The notes beneath the pieces are model-generated. The model had not been told where the DNA came from. It was given only the letters and a program-made list of their open reading frames with translations, and did no database searches. Shown piece after piece: positions 33,340-41,864 of a stretch of 64,000 nucleotides of DNA. The DNA lies in contig NZ_JAICBX010000002.1 of assembly GCF_019492055.1 (NCBI RefSeq), positions 1,178,001 through 1,242,000 on the forward strand, read 5' to 3'. The DNA is from Flavimaribacter sediminis. Lineage in GTDB: Bacteria > Pseudomonadota > Alphaproteobacteria > Rhizobiales > Rhizobiaceae. The first letter of the stretch is position 1. The number at the start of each line of letters is the position of its first letter. The translations under genes and the position numbers were made by a program.

Positions 33340-34569
33340 ATGAGCGCACCATCAAAAGAAGTTACCCGCGACATACTGATGCTGCAAACGCAATACGTCG
33401 CCCCGGCCGGTGAAAGAGAGAACGCCATCGCCAGAATATGGTCGGAGGCATTCGGGATCAGCGATCTTGGCGTCGAAGACGATTTTTTCGACCTTGGCGG
33501 AAATTCGGTGATAGCCGAAACGATCTCCCGGAAAGTCGCCGAGACTCTTGATATGCCATTAAAGGCAGGCGCGCTCCTGGAAGCGAGAACAATACGCGAC
33601 ATCGCGAACCTGCTCGATGACACGATGCGCAATGAATTGCCCTCGCATCTTGTGCAGCTGCGCACAGGCGGCGATCGCGTTCCGATGTTTATCGTCCATG
33701 GCGCTGCCGGCCTCCTGTTTCCTACTGACGCTTTCATGGGCGGATTTCATGACGATCAACCTGTCTACGCTTTCCAGGTTCCGGGTTACGACGGCCAATG
33801 CGAACCGCTCGCAAGAGTGGAAGATATCGCGGCCGAATATCTGCGATGCATGAAGCTCGCGAGCCCTGACGGTCCATGGCATCTGGCCGGCTTCTGCCAT
33901 GGTTCGTGGATTGCCTTCGAGATGGCGCATCAGCTAACCAAAGAGGGCCAGCGACCGCTGAGTCTGACGCTGCTCGATCCGGGCATACAGGAAGGGCGCA
34001 TGCACAGTGAGTTCATGCGCGACGTCGAGCGACGTCGCAGCGGAACATTGTACAGCGTCAAACTAAGCGGAAAGAGGATGGTGGATACGATCCGGTGCTA
34101 TTACGCCACTGGCCAGTGGATAGACCCTTCCAATCCGGCGTCCTACGATATTCCGGAGGTGTTGGACTATAATCGGAAACGCAACCGCAAGAAACTCGCA
34201 AAGGCGGTTGCCAGAGATAACGTCGCGACTGGTGAAGACGACATCAAACCATGGATGGCGGATCGCGAAGAAACCTTCGAGAATGAAAAAGAGCTTGAAA
34301 TCAGAAGGTCGCCACAAGCCAATCATGCCGCGGTTATGCTTAAGCGCGCCTTTTTCAAATATAGCTCCAACACGCCGCTTGACATGCCGGTTCACCTCAT
34401 CGCAAGCCGGTTCCAGGCTGAAAAGCTCAATGAGCCGTCCTATCCCCTGAGACGACTTATGCCGCATCTCGAAGTCACAGTTCTCGGCGAGTATCATCAC
34501 GACACCATCTCGACACGAAGCGACCAGAATGCATTGATCATGCAGGCCATTGCCGACAAATCGCAATAG
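33340..34569 (+). CDS. Carrier protein-thioesterase didomain protein 1 (Cys nucleophile)
   Basis: A 409-residue stand-alone didomain protein. Residues ~19-95 are a peptidyl carrier protein of NRPS type (YVAPAGERENAIARIW, then DDFFDLGGNS with the phosphopantetheine Ser56). Residues ~112-409 are a type I thioesterase of the alpha/beta-hydrolase fold. Its nucleophile motif is GFCHG, so Cys186 replaces the usual Ser. Asp213 (LLDPG) and His386 (GEYHHD) complete a triad. The region between Asp and His is long (about 170 residues). No adenylation or condensation domain is fused. First of four paralogues in the cluster. The substrate is unknown; acyl or aminoacyl transfer from carrier to a partner is inferred. 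Confidence 0.88.
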   Translation: MSAPSKEVTRDILMLQTQYVAPAGERENAIARIWSEAFGISDLGVEDDFFDLGGNSVIAETISRKVAETLDMPLKAGALLEARTIRDIANLLDDTMRNELPSHLVQLRTGGDRVPMFIVHGAAGLLFPTDAFMGGFHDDQPVYAFQVPGYDGQCEPLARVEDIAAEYLRCMKLASPDGPWHLAGFCHGSWIAFEMAHQLTKEGQRPLSLTLLDPGIQEGRMHSEFMRDVERRRSGTLYSVKLSGKRMVDTIRCYYATGQWIDPSNPASYDIPEVLDYNRKRNRKKLAKAVARDNVATGEDDIKPWMADREETFENEKELEIRRSPQANHAAVMLKRAFFKYSSNTPLDMPVHLIASRFQAEKLNEPSYPLRRLMPHLEVTVLGEYHHDTISTRSDQNALIMQAIADKSQ

Positions 34570-34589
34570 GCGCTCAGGATTCCAGCACT

Positions 34590-34860
34590 TCACTGGACGG
34601 CCGCTTCAGAAAACCCGGTTTGCGGAACGCAAACCGTGTTTCAAACGGATTTCGGCGAAGGACACGCCCTTCCGGGAATTGGGGTATTGCATCAGGGTCA
34701 ACCGACTACATTGTCGGAGCGCGGAAAGGCCAATTCAAGTGGCGCCTGGTTGCATTTGCGTCGAGAGACAAAGAGGCAAGGAGGGTGATTTTGGACAAAG
34801 TATTCCGTATGAAATCGTTCCTATTCAGGATCAGGCGCCGCTTGATCAGAATAACTGTAA
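34590..34860 (+). pseudogene. Relic of a GT25 glycosyltransferase gene
   Basis: This gap between the first two didomain genes carries fragments matching the intact GT25 gene at 37776-38588. GCATCAGGGtcaaccgACTACAT (34690s) matches the stretch encoding LHQGSAGYII. The last part (about 34760-34850) matches the GT25 3' end: CGTCGAGA...GACAA...TTCCGTATGAAATCG against CGTCGAGA...GACAA...TTTCGCAATGAAATTG. In the +1 frame it reads YEIVPIQD beside NEIVPFQE. Most of the gene is deleted and the frames are broken. The remaining ~250 bases to the next gene are A/T-rich and hold nothing recognisable beyond possible promoter sequence. Confidence 0.6.
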
Positions 34861-35111
34861 TCGGCAATACGCCTGAAAGCGAATAGCCGGAAACCGGAAC
34901 AGGCCGGTTACAGACTCTACTCTCGAAGAGAAAATCCGTAAGCCATTGAATAAGTTATTTTTTCCCGTCAATTGACTATTTACTCCGCCCCCAATTGTTC
35001 AGCATAAAATTAGTCGGAGCTCGAAGTATTTCTTCACATACAAGGCGAATTTACTATAACTGTTGCTGCTTTAGTGAGAGGGGCGGCACTCTGAGTGGAC
35101 GGTGACTGATT

Positions 35112-36338
35112 GTGAATGAAACTTCGGAAATGGTTGCGCGAGATTCCCTGTCTCTTGAAACGGCATATGCCTCGCCGACCGGCGAAACCGAGCAGATTAT
35201 TGCGGATATATGGGCGCAGGTATTCAGCATTTCGGGTATCGGCGTCGACGACGACTTTTTCGAACTCGGCGGCGATTCATTGGCGGCGGAATCAATTACT
35301 CGAATGGTGTCGGAGAAATTCGGCGTCAGCGTAAAAAGCGGGGCGCTCGTCGAATCCAGCACCATTCGAGAAATCGCGAACGTTATCAGCTCAGCAAATC
35401 GCCCATCCCTTCCGTCGCATATCGTCCCGCTCCGCTCTACGGGGAACCGGATTCCTATCTTTATCGTCCATGGCGCAGCCGGAATCCTGTTCCCGACCAG
35501 CAGCTTCATGGAGGGTTTCCATGACGACCAGCCGGTCTACGCCTTCCAGGTGCCGGGATATGACGGCCAATGCCAACCGCTCGATACGATTGAGGAAATC
35601 GCTGCTGAATATCTTAAATGCATGAGGATGGTCAGTCCCGATGGCCCATGGCATCTCGCGGCTTTCTGCCAGGGCTCGTGGATTGCGTTCGAAATGGCCG
35701 CGCAACTGGGCAGGGAAAGCAAGAGCCCGTCGAGTCTGACCATGATCGACCCCGTGATGCATATGGGCAGAATGCTCAATGAGCATTTGCAGTTTCTCAG
35801 AAGCAGGAAAAATCCACTCGCGCGCGCGTTTTCCGAAGCAAGGTGGATCGCCAGGGTCCAGATGGACAAGTTTCGCTGCTTTCGCGCAACCGGCCAATGG
35901 ATCAACCCCTATCATCCAGACGCCTATGATCTGCCAGGTGTCTGGGAATGGATACGACAACGCGACCTCGCTCGACACGATACCCATGCTCAAAATAACG
36001 CTCGAGCAGACGAGCCACATGGAGTGCAAGGTAAGTTCGATACAGAAAAGGAACTCGAACGCCGTCGTTCCAAGGACGCCAATTCCGCGACCGCCAGGCT
36101 CGAGATTGCCTACTACAGGTATTGTCCGAATGCTCCTCTGACCATTCCTGTCCATCTGATCGCAAGCGAGAAGCAGAACAGGCAATTGAATAACCCGCTG
36201 TATCCGTTGCGTCGCTTTTTGCCCACGCTAACGATTACCGTTCTCGGGAAAACGCACAGGCAGACGGTTTCGACGACCGGACCTGAAAATTCATCAATCA
36301 TACAACGGGTGGCGGACGAGGCGTCCTGTCTCGTCTGA
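35112..36338 (+). CDS. Carrier protein-thioesterase didomain protein 2 (Cys nucleophile)
   Basis: A 408-residue paralogue of didomain protein 1. Carrier domain with DDFFELGGDS (Ser56). The thioesterase nucleophile motif is AFCQG, so Cys186 is kept but the first glycine of GxCxG is Ala. Asp213 lies in MIDPV and His382 in GKTHRQT. Its start is GTG at 35112 with no strong ribosome site. It is the most diverged of the four and lacks the 'LLDPG' consensus. It lies 63 bases before didomain protein 3 and may be translated from the same transcript. A different substrate from its sisters is likely. Confidence 0.87.
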   Translation: MNETSEMVARDSLSLETAYASPTGETEQIIADIWAQVFSISGIGVDDDFFELGGDSLAAESITRMVSEKFGVSVKSGALVESSTIREIANVISSANRPSLPSHIVPLRSTGNRIPIFIVHGAAGILFPTSSFMEGFHDDQPVYAFQVPGYDGQCQPLDTIEEIAAEYLKCMRMVSPDGPWHLAAFCQGSWIAFEMAAQLGRESKSPSSLTMIDPVMHMGRMLNEHLQFLRSRKNPLARAFSEARWIARVQMDKFRCFRATGQWINPYHPDAYDLPGVWEWIRQRDLARHDTHAQNNARADEPHGVQGKFDTEKELERRRSKDANSATARLEIAYYRYCPNAPLTIPVHLIASEKQNRQLNNPLYPLRRFLPTLTITVLGKTHRQTVSTTGPENSSIIQRVADEASCLV

Positions 36339-36401
36339 TCGACAAAGCGGCAATCTTTAACACAGAACATCGGGCGCAGCAGGAAAAGCAGGTATCAGAC
36401 A

Positions 36402-37664
36402 GTGGGCAATGTTGAACGCGCATCACTCCTGTTGGACACGCCTTATGTCGCGCCAACGCAAGAATCCGAGGCGATCATCGTGAAGATCTGGTCCGAGGTA
36501 TTCGAAATATCGGATATCGGTATCGACGACGACTTTTTCGATCTCGGCGGAAATTCAACTATTGCGGAAACGATAACGCTCAAGGTCTCGGAAGCTTTCG
36601 GAATTACATTCAAGTCCGGATCGCTCGTCGAAGCAACCACCGTCAGAGACGTCGCGCGGGTCATTAAAGACACATCTGAACTGTCGCTTGCCTCGCACAT
36701 TGTGCCGCTGCGTTCAAACGGCGACCGCACGCCGGTTTTCCTCGTCCACGGCGGCGCGGGCCTTCTTTTTCCTTCCACTGAGTTCATGAGCGGATTCCAC
36801 GACAACCAGCCGGTCTACGCCTTCCAGGTCCCCGGCTATGACGGTCAGTGCGAACCCTTCGACACCGTCGAGGAGATCGCAGCGGAATATGTGCGCTGCA
36901 TGAAGCAGGTCAGTCCTGACGGACCCTGGCATCTAGCGGGTTTCTGCAATGGCAGCTGGATCGCATTTCACATGGCGGCGCAACTCGAAAAGGAAGGCAA
37001 TAGTCCGCTAAGCCTGACACTGCTCGATCCAGGCGTCCAGGAAGGCCTCATGCAACAGGACTATCTCCGACGACGGGCGATCACCGCGAAGAAAGGCCTG
37101 AAACGCCTGGCTTTTTTGATCAAGGCGTTCGGACAGGATCTTACGCAGAGTTACAGCTGTTATCGATCCACGAAACACTGGGTAAACCTCAGAAAAAAAG
37201 AAGCCTACGAGATTCCTGTAGTGAAAGAATGGATCAAGAACCTCAACCGGGAGCGCCACAAGGCAACGATCGCAAAGGCGCGACAAAGCGGCGAAGACAC
37301 GAGCGTATTGAAAGAAATCGAATGGACATGGGATGACGAGAATTTCGATACAGAGGCGGAACTCGAGCGCCGGCGAACGCCGGAAGCCAACGAGGCGATC
37401 GAAAAACTGAAGGACGCCTGGTACAAATTTGTCCCAACCGACACCATCGATATGCCAGTCAATGTCATGTCCAGCGAATCTCGCGCGACGTCATACCGGC
37501 AGCCGTCCTTTCCGGTCCGCCGCGCCATGCCAAACCTGGAAACGACCGTCGTTGGCAGGTTTCATCGCGACGTTATATCAACCGCCAAACCCGACAACGC
37601 ACTCTATATTCAGGCCGCCATCGACAAGGCGAACGGCGGCAAGGCCTCAACGGCGCCTGCTTGA
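36402..37664 (+). CDS. Carrier protein-thioesterase didomain protein 3 (Cys nucleophile)
   Basis: A 420-residue paralogue. Carrier domain with DDFFDLGGNS (Ser52). Thioesterase nucleophile GFCNG (Cys182), Asp209 in LLDPG and His in VVGRFHRDVIST near the C-terminus. The region between Asp and His contains a charged insert (about 270-310, KARQSGEDTSVLKEIEWTW). GTG start at 36402. The N-terminus begins directly with LLLDTPYVAPTQESEAII, four residues shorter than in proteins 1 and 4. It is followed, after 111 bases, by the intact GT25 gene. Confidence 0.88.
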   Translation: MGNVERASLLLDTPYVAPTQESEAIIVKIWSEVFEISDIGIDDDFFDLGGNSTIAETITLKVSEAFGITFKSGSLVEATTVRDVARVIKDTSELSLASHIVPLRSNGDRTPVFLVHGGAGLLFPSTEFMSGFHDNQPVYAFQVPGYDGQCEPFDTVEEIAAEYVRCMKQVSPDGPWHLAGFCNGSWIAFHMAAQLEKEGNSPLSLTLLDPGVQEGLMQQDYLRRRAITAKKGLKRLAFLIKAFGQDLTQSYSCYRSTKHWVNLRKKEAYEIPVVKEWIKNLNRERHKATIAKARQSGEDTSVLKEIEWTWDDENFDTEAELERRRTPEANEAIEKLKDAWYKFVPTDTIDMPVNVMSSESRATSYRQPSFPVRRAMPNLETTVVGRFHRDVISTAKPDNALYIQAAIDKANGGKASTAPA

Positions 37665-37775
37665 CTCCGGGAAACCACGGATGCAAATCAGTGGCCATGC
37701 CAACGGAGATATGCGCCGCCCTGCTGAATAGCGCGACCGTATCGCAAAAAGAAAACAGATACAGGCCATAAGCCG

Positions 37776-38588
37776 ATGCGCATTCTCGTGATCAACCCGG
37801 ACCGTTACACGGAAAGACTCCGCTGGCTGGAGTCGCAATTTTCGCGCATCGGCCTTGATTTCGAACGCGTCAGCGCGTGCGATGGCAGCACGCTAACCGA
37901 AGACGAAATCCAGAGAATCGCGCAGAGCTGCGTGTCGGGGCTGAAACGTACTCCGAATGAATATGCATGCAATATCAGCCACAAGACTTGCTGGAGGATT
38001 GTCGCAGACGGCAAGGACGAACATGTCTGCATCTTCGAGGACGACGTGCATCTGAGCCGCGACGCAGGGAAATTCCTTTCCAGCTCGTCGTGGATTCCCG
38101 GAGGGGCGGACCTTATCAAGCTGGAAACATTCAACAAGGAAGCCGAATTCTACCACAAGCAACCGGTCGAGGCTCAGGACAGAACGCTTTATCCCCTGAG
38201 AGGACTGCATCAGGGGTCAGCCGGCTACATCATCTCCAAAACAGCGGCGAAAAGACTGCTGGACGAGACCCGAAACGACTACGGCGGGGTAAGCTATCTG
38301 CTTTTCGGACCGAAACCGGCCCGAAGCGCCGATCTTCGCGTCTATCAGCTCTATCCAGCGCTGTGCATCCAGGACATGCGGTTATCTGGCCACAAGAATC
38401 CGCAGCTTTCCAGTTCGCTCGGTCACAAGGAGCTGGCGAACAGCGTCGAGGGGAGGCAAGCAATGGCGGAATGGACGGAAAAGCAGGCCCCGGGCGCGCG
38501 GTCGCGGATCCGTCGAGACATAAAAGAGCGCTTCAAGCGACTATTCGACAAGCCATTTCGCAATGAAATTGTCCCGTTTCAGGAATAG
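37776..38588 (+). CDS. Glycosyltransferase family 25 protein
   Basis: A 270-residue GT25 enzyme, the family of LPS galactosyltransferases such as Lex2B/LgtB. Visible landmarks: MRILVINPDRYTERLRWLE at the N-terminus, CNISHKTCWRIV, the metal/nucleotide-sugar motif FEDDV (88-91), GLHQGSAGYIISKTAAKRLL and YPALCIQD. It has no membrane helix but a basic C-terminus (RIRRDIKERFKRLF) that could contact membrane or carrier. It sits between didomain genes 3 and 4, and a relic of a second copy lies between 1 and 2. It points to a sugar in the final product. Confidence 0.88.
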   Translation: MRILVINPDRYTERLRWLESQFSRIGLDFERVSACDGSTLTEDEIQRIAQSCVSGLKRTPNEYACNISHKTCWRIVADGKDEHVCIFEDDVHLSRDAGKFLSSSSWIPGGADLIKLETFNKEAEFYHKQPVEAQDRTLYPLRGLHQGSAGYIISKTAAKRLLDETRNDYGGVSYLLFGPKPARSADLRVYQLYPALCIQDMRLSGHKNPQLSSSLGHKELANSVEGRQAMAEWTEKQAPGARSRIRRDIKERFKRLFDKPFRNEIVPFQE

Positions 38589-38630
38589 GTCCCGCTTTAG
38601 CGGAAAACCGAGTCCCGCCGGAGAATTGTT

Positions 38631-39881
38631 TTGACCGCACCGTCACCTCACACCAAACGCGAAACATTGATGCTCGATACACCCTATGTTGCGCCGGAAG
38701 GGGAAAGGGAGACCGCCATTGCGGAAATCTGGTCTGCGGCGTTCGGGATAGCAGATCTGGGCGTTGAAGACGACTTCTTCGATCTCGGCGGCGATTCCGT
38801 CATAGCCGAAACAATTACACGGCAGATCGGCGAAATGCTCAAAATAAATCTGAAGGCCGGCGCCCTGGTCGAGGCGCGAACCGTACGCGACATAGCAGAA
38901 CTGCTTGATAACGCGTCTGGCAATTCACTGCCTTCGCACCTCGTTCCGCTGCGTAGCGGCGGTGGGCGCACGCCGATCTTTATCGTTCATGGCGCAGCCG
39001 GTCTGCTGTTTCCCAGCGCCGCCTTCATGGACGGCTTCCACGCCGATCAGCCCATTTATGCTTTTCAGGTTCCCGGTTATGACGGACATTTCGAACCGCT
39101 CGATTCGGTCGAGGAAATCGCGACAGAATATCTGAGATGTATGCGAATGGTCAGTCAGGATGGCCCCTGGCACCTTGCCGGCTTCTGCCACGGCTCCTGG
39201 ATCGCGTTTGAAATGGCTATCCAACTTGCCGAAGAAGGTCGCAAACCGCTTAGCCTGACGCTGCTCGATCCGGGCGTTCAGGAAGGCCAGATGCTGAACG
39301 ACTACATGCGTTTCACGAGGCGGCGCGGCAAAAACGGCCTCGCGACCGCTATCGCGGAATTGAAGTTCGGTGCGAAATCCATGCTCGACGCCTGGCGTTG
39401 CTGGCGCGCGACCGGGCACTGGATCGCACCGTCCGATCCTCGCTGCTTCGACATCCCGGAGGTCTGGGACTACCTGCAGAAACGCAATCGGGAGCGCCAG
39501 GCGCGCGCCCTGAATAAAGCCGGATCGAATGCGACCGAGCAGGAACTGACGGAACGCCAATGGATGTGGGACCGCGAGGGCGAGGGCGCCTTCGACACCG
39601 AAAAGGAACTCGAATTACAGCGGACAGACGCAGCCAATGAAGCAATATCAAGGCTCAAGCGCGCTTGGTACAAATACGGTCCGCATACACCTCTACAATC
39701 CAGAGTTCATATGGTGGCGAGCGAATTCCAGAACGAAAAACTCAAGAATCCGGCTTATCCCATTAGACGGCTGATGCCGGATCTCGTCATCACTGTGCTC
39801 GGAAAATACCACAATGATACGGTCTCGACGAAGGGACCGGAGAATGCTCGCATCATCCAGCGCATTGCTGACGACGCCTAA
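38631..39881 (+). CDS. Carrier protein-thioesterase didomain protein 4 (Cys nucleophile)
   Basis: A 416-residue paralogue, closest to protein 1 in its N-terminal stretch (TKRETLMLDTPYVAPEGERE). Carrier domain DDFFDLGGDS (Ser56), thioesterase nucleophile GFCHG (Cys186), Asp in LLDPG and His in VLGKYHNDTVST. The start is TTG at 38631 with GGAG upstream; this choice is supported by matching the N-terminus of protein 1. An insert with RQWMWDREGEGAFDTEKE precedes the last helix-rich part. It follows the GT25 stop by 42 bases. Confidence 0.88.
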   Translation: MTAPSPHTKRETLMLDTPYVAPEGERETAIAEIWSAAFGIADLGVEDDFFDLGGDSVIAETITRQIGEMLKINLKAGALVEARTVRDIAELLDNASGNSLPSHLVPLRSGGGRTPIFIVHGAAGLLFPSAAFMDGFHADQPIYAFQVPGYDGHFEPLDSVEEIATEYLRCMRMVSQDGPWHLAGFCHGSWIAFEMAIQLAEEGRKPLSLTLLDPGVQEGQMLNDYMRFTRRRGKNGLATAIAELKFGAKSMLDAWRCWRATGHWIAPSDPRCFDIPEVWDYLQKRNRERQARALNKAGSNATEQELTERQWMWDREGEGAFDTEKELELQRTDAANEAISRLKRAWYKYGPHTPLQSRVHMVASEFQNEKLKNPAYPIRRLMPDLVITVLGKYHNDTVSTKGPENARIIQRIADDA

Positions 39882-39975
39882 TGAAATGGGCGCTCTTCCG
39901 AATTCCTATGGATTGACGAGAGCGGCGGCGGCAATTAGCTGGTTATGTTTATTGAAATGGGGCTAAATAATCTCA

Positions 39976-41007
39976 ATGGATTCGCGTAGCCAGAATATTG
40001 TCGACGAGATCACAAGGGAATGGCGAAGTTACATCGAGAATGATTTTCGTCTGGAGGATTCGGAGCAGCATACCGAATACTGGATACGCCGGCAAAATTT
40101 GAATCGACCTTCCCGAAACGGTATTCATGCTGATCCCTATGTGTTGGAGAATTTCCGACGTATTATGATTAGCGTCGGAGACAATCCTGCGCCAACGCCA
40201 GGCGGACTGACCAAATTCATACTACGGAGGGGTGAGCGTCGCATGTTGATGGAATGTCTTGCGGCGCTCGTTGAAACCGGCGACATCGAACTGCTGAAAA
40301 AACATCCGTGTCACCCTGCCGGCAATCCGCGGACATTCGACTGGAACGGAATCCCGGTTACGCATCGCTGGATCAAGCACATTCATCATCTGGGAATGTT
40401 CAACCGGACATTGAGCGCGTCGCTCAAAGAAGGCTTTTCCGTGCTGGATATCGGCAGCAGCTATGGCGTGTTCAGCTACATGATGTTCCGCGAATATCCG
40501 GGATCGCATCACGTTCTGGTCGATTTGCCGAACCAGCTCCTGTTCGCTCACTACTTCCTGCGCAACTGCTTTCCCGACGCCCGAATTGCCGGCGCTCGCA
40601 CGATTGAAGAGCTTGGCGCGATCACGCGCGAAACCGTCGACGCGTACGACTTCATTCTCTTGCCGGCTGACAGATTCGAACAGCTTGCCGGCGGGAGCAT
40701 CGATCTGGTGACGAGCTTTTCCTGTCTCGGTGAACTCAAGCGTACACTTTTCGACCGGTATATCCGATCCGACGCATTCCTCTCGGCCCGATATTTCTAC
40801 ACCTCGAACCCTGTCGACAAGCACATGGCTATGCAGGATGCTGAAGTCTGCGTCCTGGACTATCCGATTCTTGACCCGGCCAAGAGGCTTTACTTTGGAG
40901 TTTCTCCTGTTTTTCTCTATTCCTACGGGGCGCCCGAACGCAAGGGGCCGTTCGGCTACAGATTGCGTCCAATGGTTCCCTATTTTGAAAGCATCACCGA
41001 GATCTGA
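39976..41007 (+). CDS. Putative sugar O-methyltransferase
   Basis: A 343-residue SAM-dependent methyltransferase of the 'putative sugar O-methyltransferase' type. An N-terminal helical domain (~130 residues) precedes the SAM-binding motif I, VLDIGSSYGVFSYMMF (~157). SFSCLGELKR follows near the post-motif acidic strand. The N-terminal EYWIRRQNL and late CVLDYPILDPAKRLYFGVSP are typical of this family. It is in line with the carrier/thioesterase genes and is followed 12 bases later by the CmoA-like gene. It suggests methylation of a sugar hydroxyl in the product. Confidence 0.75.
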   Translation: MDSRSQNIVDEITREWRSYIENDFRLEDSEQHTEYWIRRQNLNRPSRNGIHADPYVLENFRRIMISVGDNPAPTPGGLTKFILRRGERRMLMECLAALVETGDIELLKKHPCHPAGNPRTFDWNGIPVTHRWIKHIHHLGMFNRTLSASLKEGFSVLDIGSSYGVFSYMMFREYPGSHHVLVDLPNQLLFAHYFLRNCFPDARIAGARTIEELGAITRETVDAYDFILLPADRFEQLAGGSIDLVTSFSCLGELKRTLFDRYIRSDAFLSARYFYTSNPVDKHMAMQDAEVCVLDYPILDPAKRLYFGVSPVFLYSYGAPERKGPFGYRLRPMVPYFESITEI

Positions 41008-41019
41008 CAAGGAGGCGGC

Positions 41020-41730
41020 ATGGGAAAGGTTGATCCGAAAATCGAGGCTCCCAATGCAGGTTGGAGTTTCGAAAATATCTCCGACGCGTTCGATGAACAT
41101 GTCGAGCGCTCCGTGCCTCTCTACAATGAAGGTCACGATCTCGTATGCCAGCTCAGCGACTTCTTCTTGCCGCCTGATGCGGTGGTTACGGAATTGGGCA
41201 CATCGACCGGTGTGCTTTGCTCCCGGTTTCTGAAGCACAATTCCGACCGGGACGATATCCGGTATGTGGGTATCGACGTTGTCGGCTCAATGGTCTCCAA
41301 AGCTTCCGAAAGACTCGCCAATGACAGGCGCGCGGAATTCTTCGAAGCAGATGTATTGACGCACTCTTTCGAACGCAGCAGCATGGTGATTTCATACTAC
41401 TGCCTGCAGTTTATTCCGCCTCGAACACGGCAGACAGTTTTTGATATCGTCTACAATACCCTTGACTGGGGCGGCGCATTTGTTTTGTTCGAAAAGGTTC
41501 GGGCGCCCGATGCGCGATTCCAGGATGTTTGCGGCCAGATCTACCAGGAGTACAAGCTGCAGCGTAATTTCAACGAATCCGAGATTCTGAACAAGCAACG
41601 CAGTCTGAAGGGCGTTCTTGAGCCATTTTCGACCCAGGGCAACCTGGATTTGATGAAACGGGCGGGATTCGTCGATGTAATGTCGATCATGAAGTGGGTC
41701 AATTTCGAAGGTTTCCTCGCGATTAAATAG
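41020..41730 (+). CDS. CmoA-like carboxy-SAM synthase homologue
   Basis: A 236-residue class I SAM enzyme whose order of motifs follows CmoA: SFENISDAFDEHVERSVPLY, TELGTSTGVLCSRF, SMVISYYCLQFIPPRTRQ, LDWGGAFVLFEKV and NESEILNKQRSLKGVL. The Arg of KQRS lines up (by eye) with Arg199 of E. coli CmoA, which holds the carboxylate of carboxy-SAM. CmoA makes carboxy-SAM from SAM and prephenate for tRNA modification with CmoB. No cmoB is present here, so it may feed a biosynthetic carboxymethyl transfer or act as an ordinary methyltransferase. AAGGAGG precedes the start. Last gene of the cluster. Confidence 0.75.
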   Translation: MGKVDPKIEAPNAGWSFENISDAFDEHVERSVPLYNEGHDLVCQLSDFFLPPDAVVTELGTSTGVLCSRFLKHNSDRDDIRYVGIDVVGSMVSKASERLANDRRAEFFEADVLTHSFERSSMVISYYCLQFIPPRTRQTVFDIVYNTLDWGGAFVLFEKVRAPDARFQDVCGQIYQEYKLQRNFNESEILNKQRSLKGVLEPFSTQGNLDLMKRAGFVDVMSIMKWVNFEGFLAIK

Positions 41731-41864
41731 GCTGCGATAACTGTCCGATTAGAAGATGTTCCTTGGGTAAGAGATCTAGGCCATCCCGCCAGAGCGCAAT
41801 CGGCTGGATCATCGATTTGATTTCAGTTAGCGTGAACCCAATCTCAAACGTGGTCGATATACTG

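Noticed and set aside
34620-34886. An 88-codon plus-strand frame between didomain genes 1 and 2 as a small gene
   Set aside because: Its DNA matches parts of the GT25 gene with broken frames, so a GT25 relic explains it better.
33340-39881. A complete NRPS gene cluster
   Set aside because: No adenylation or condensation domains are present; only carrier and thioesterase domains can be supported.
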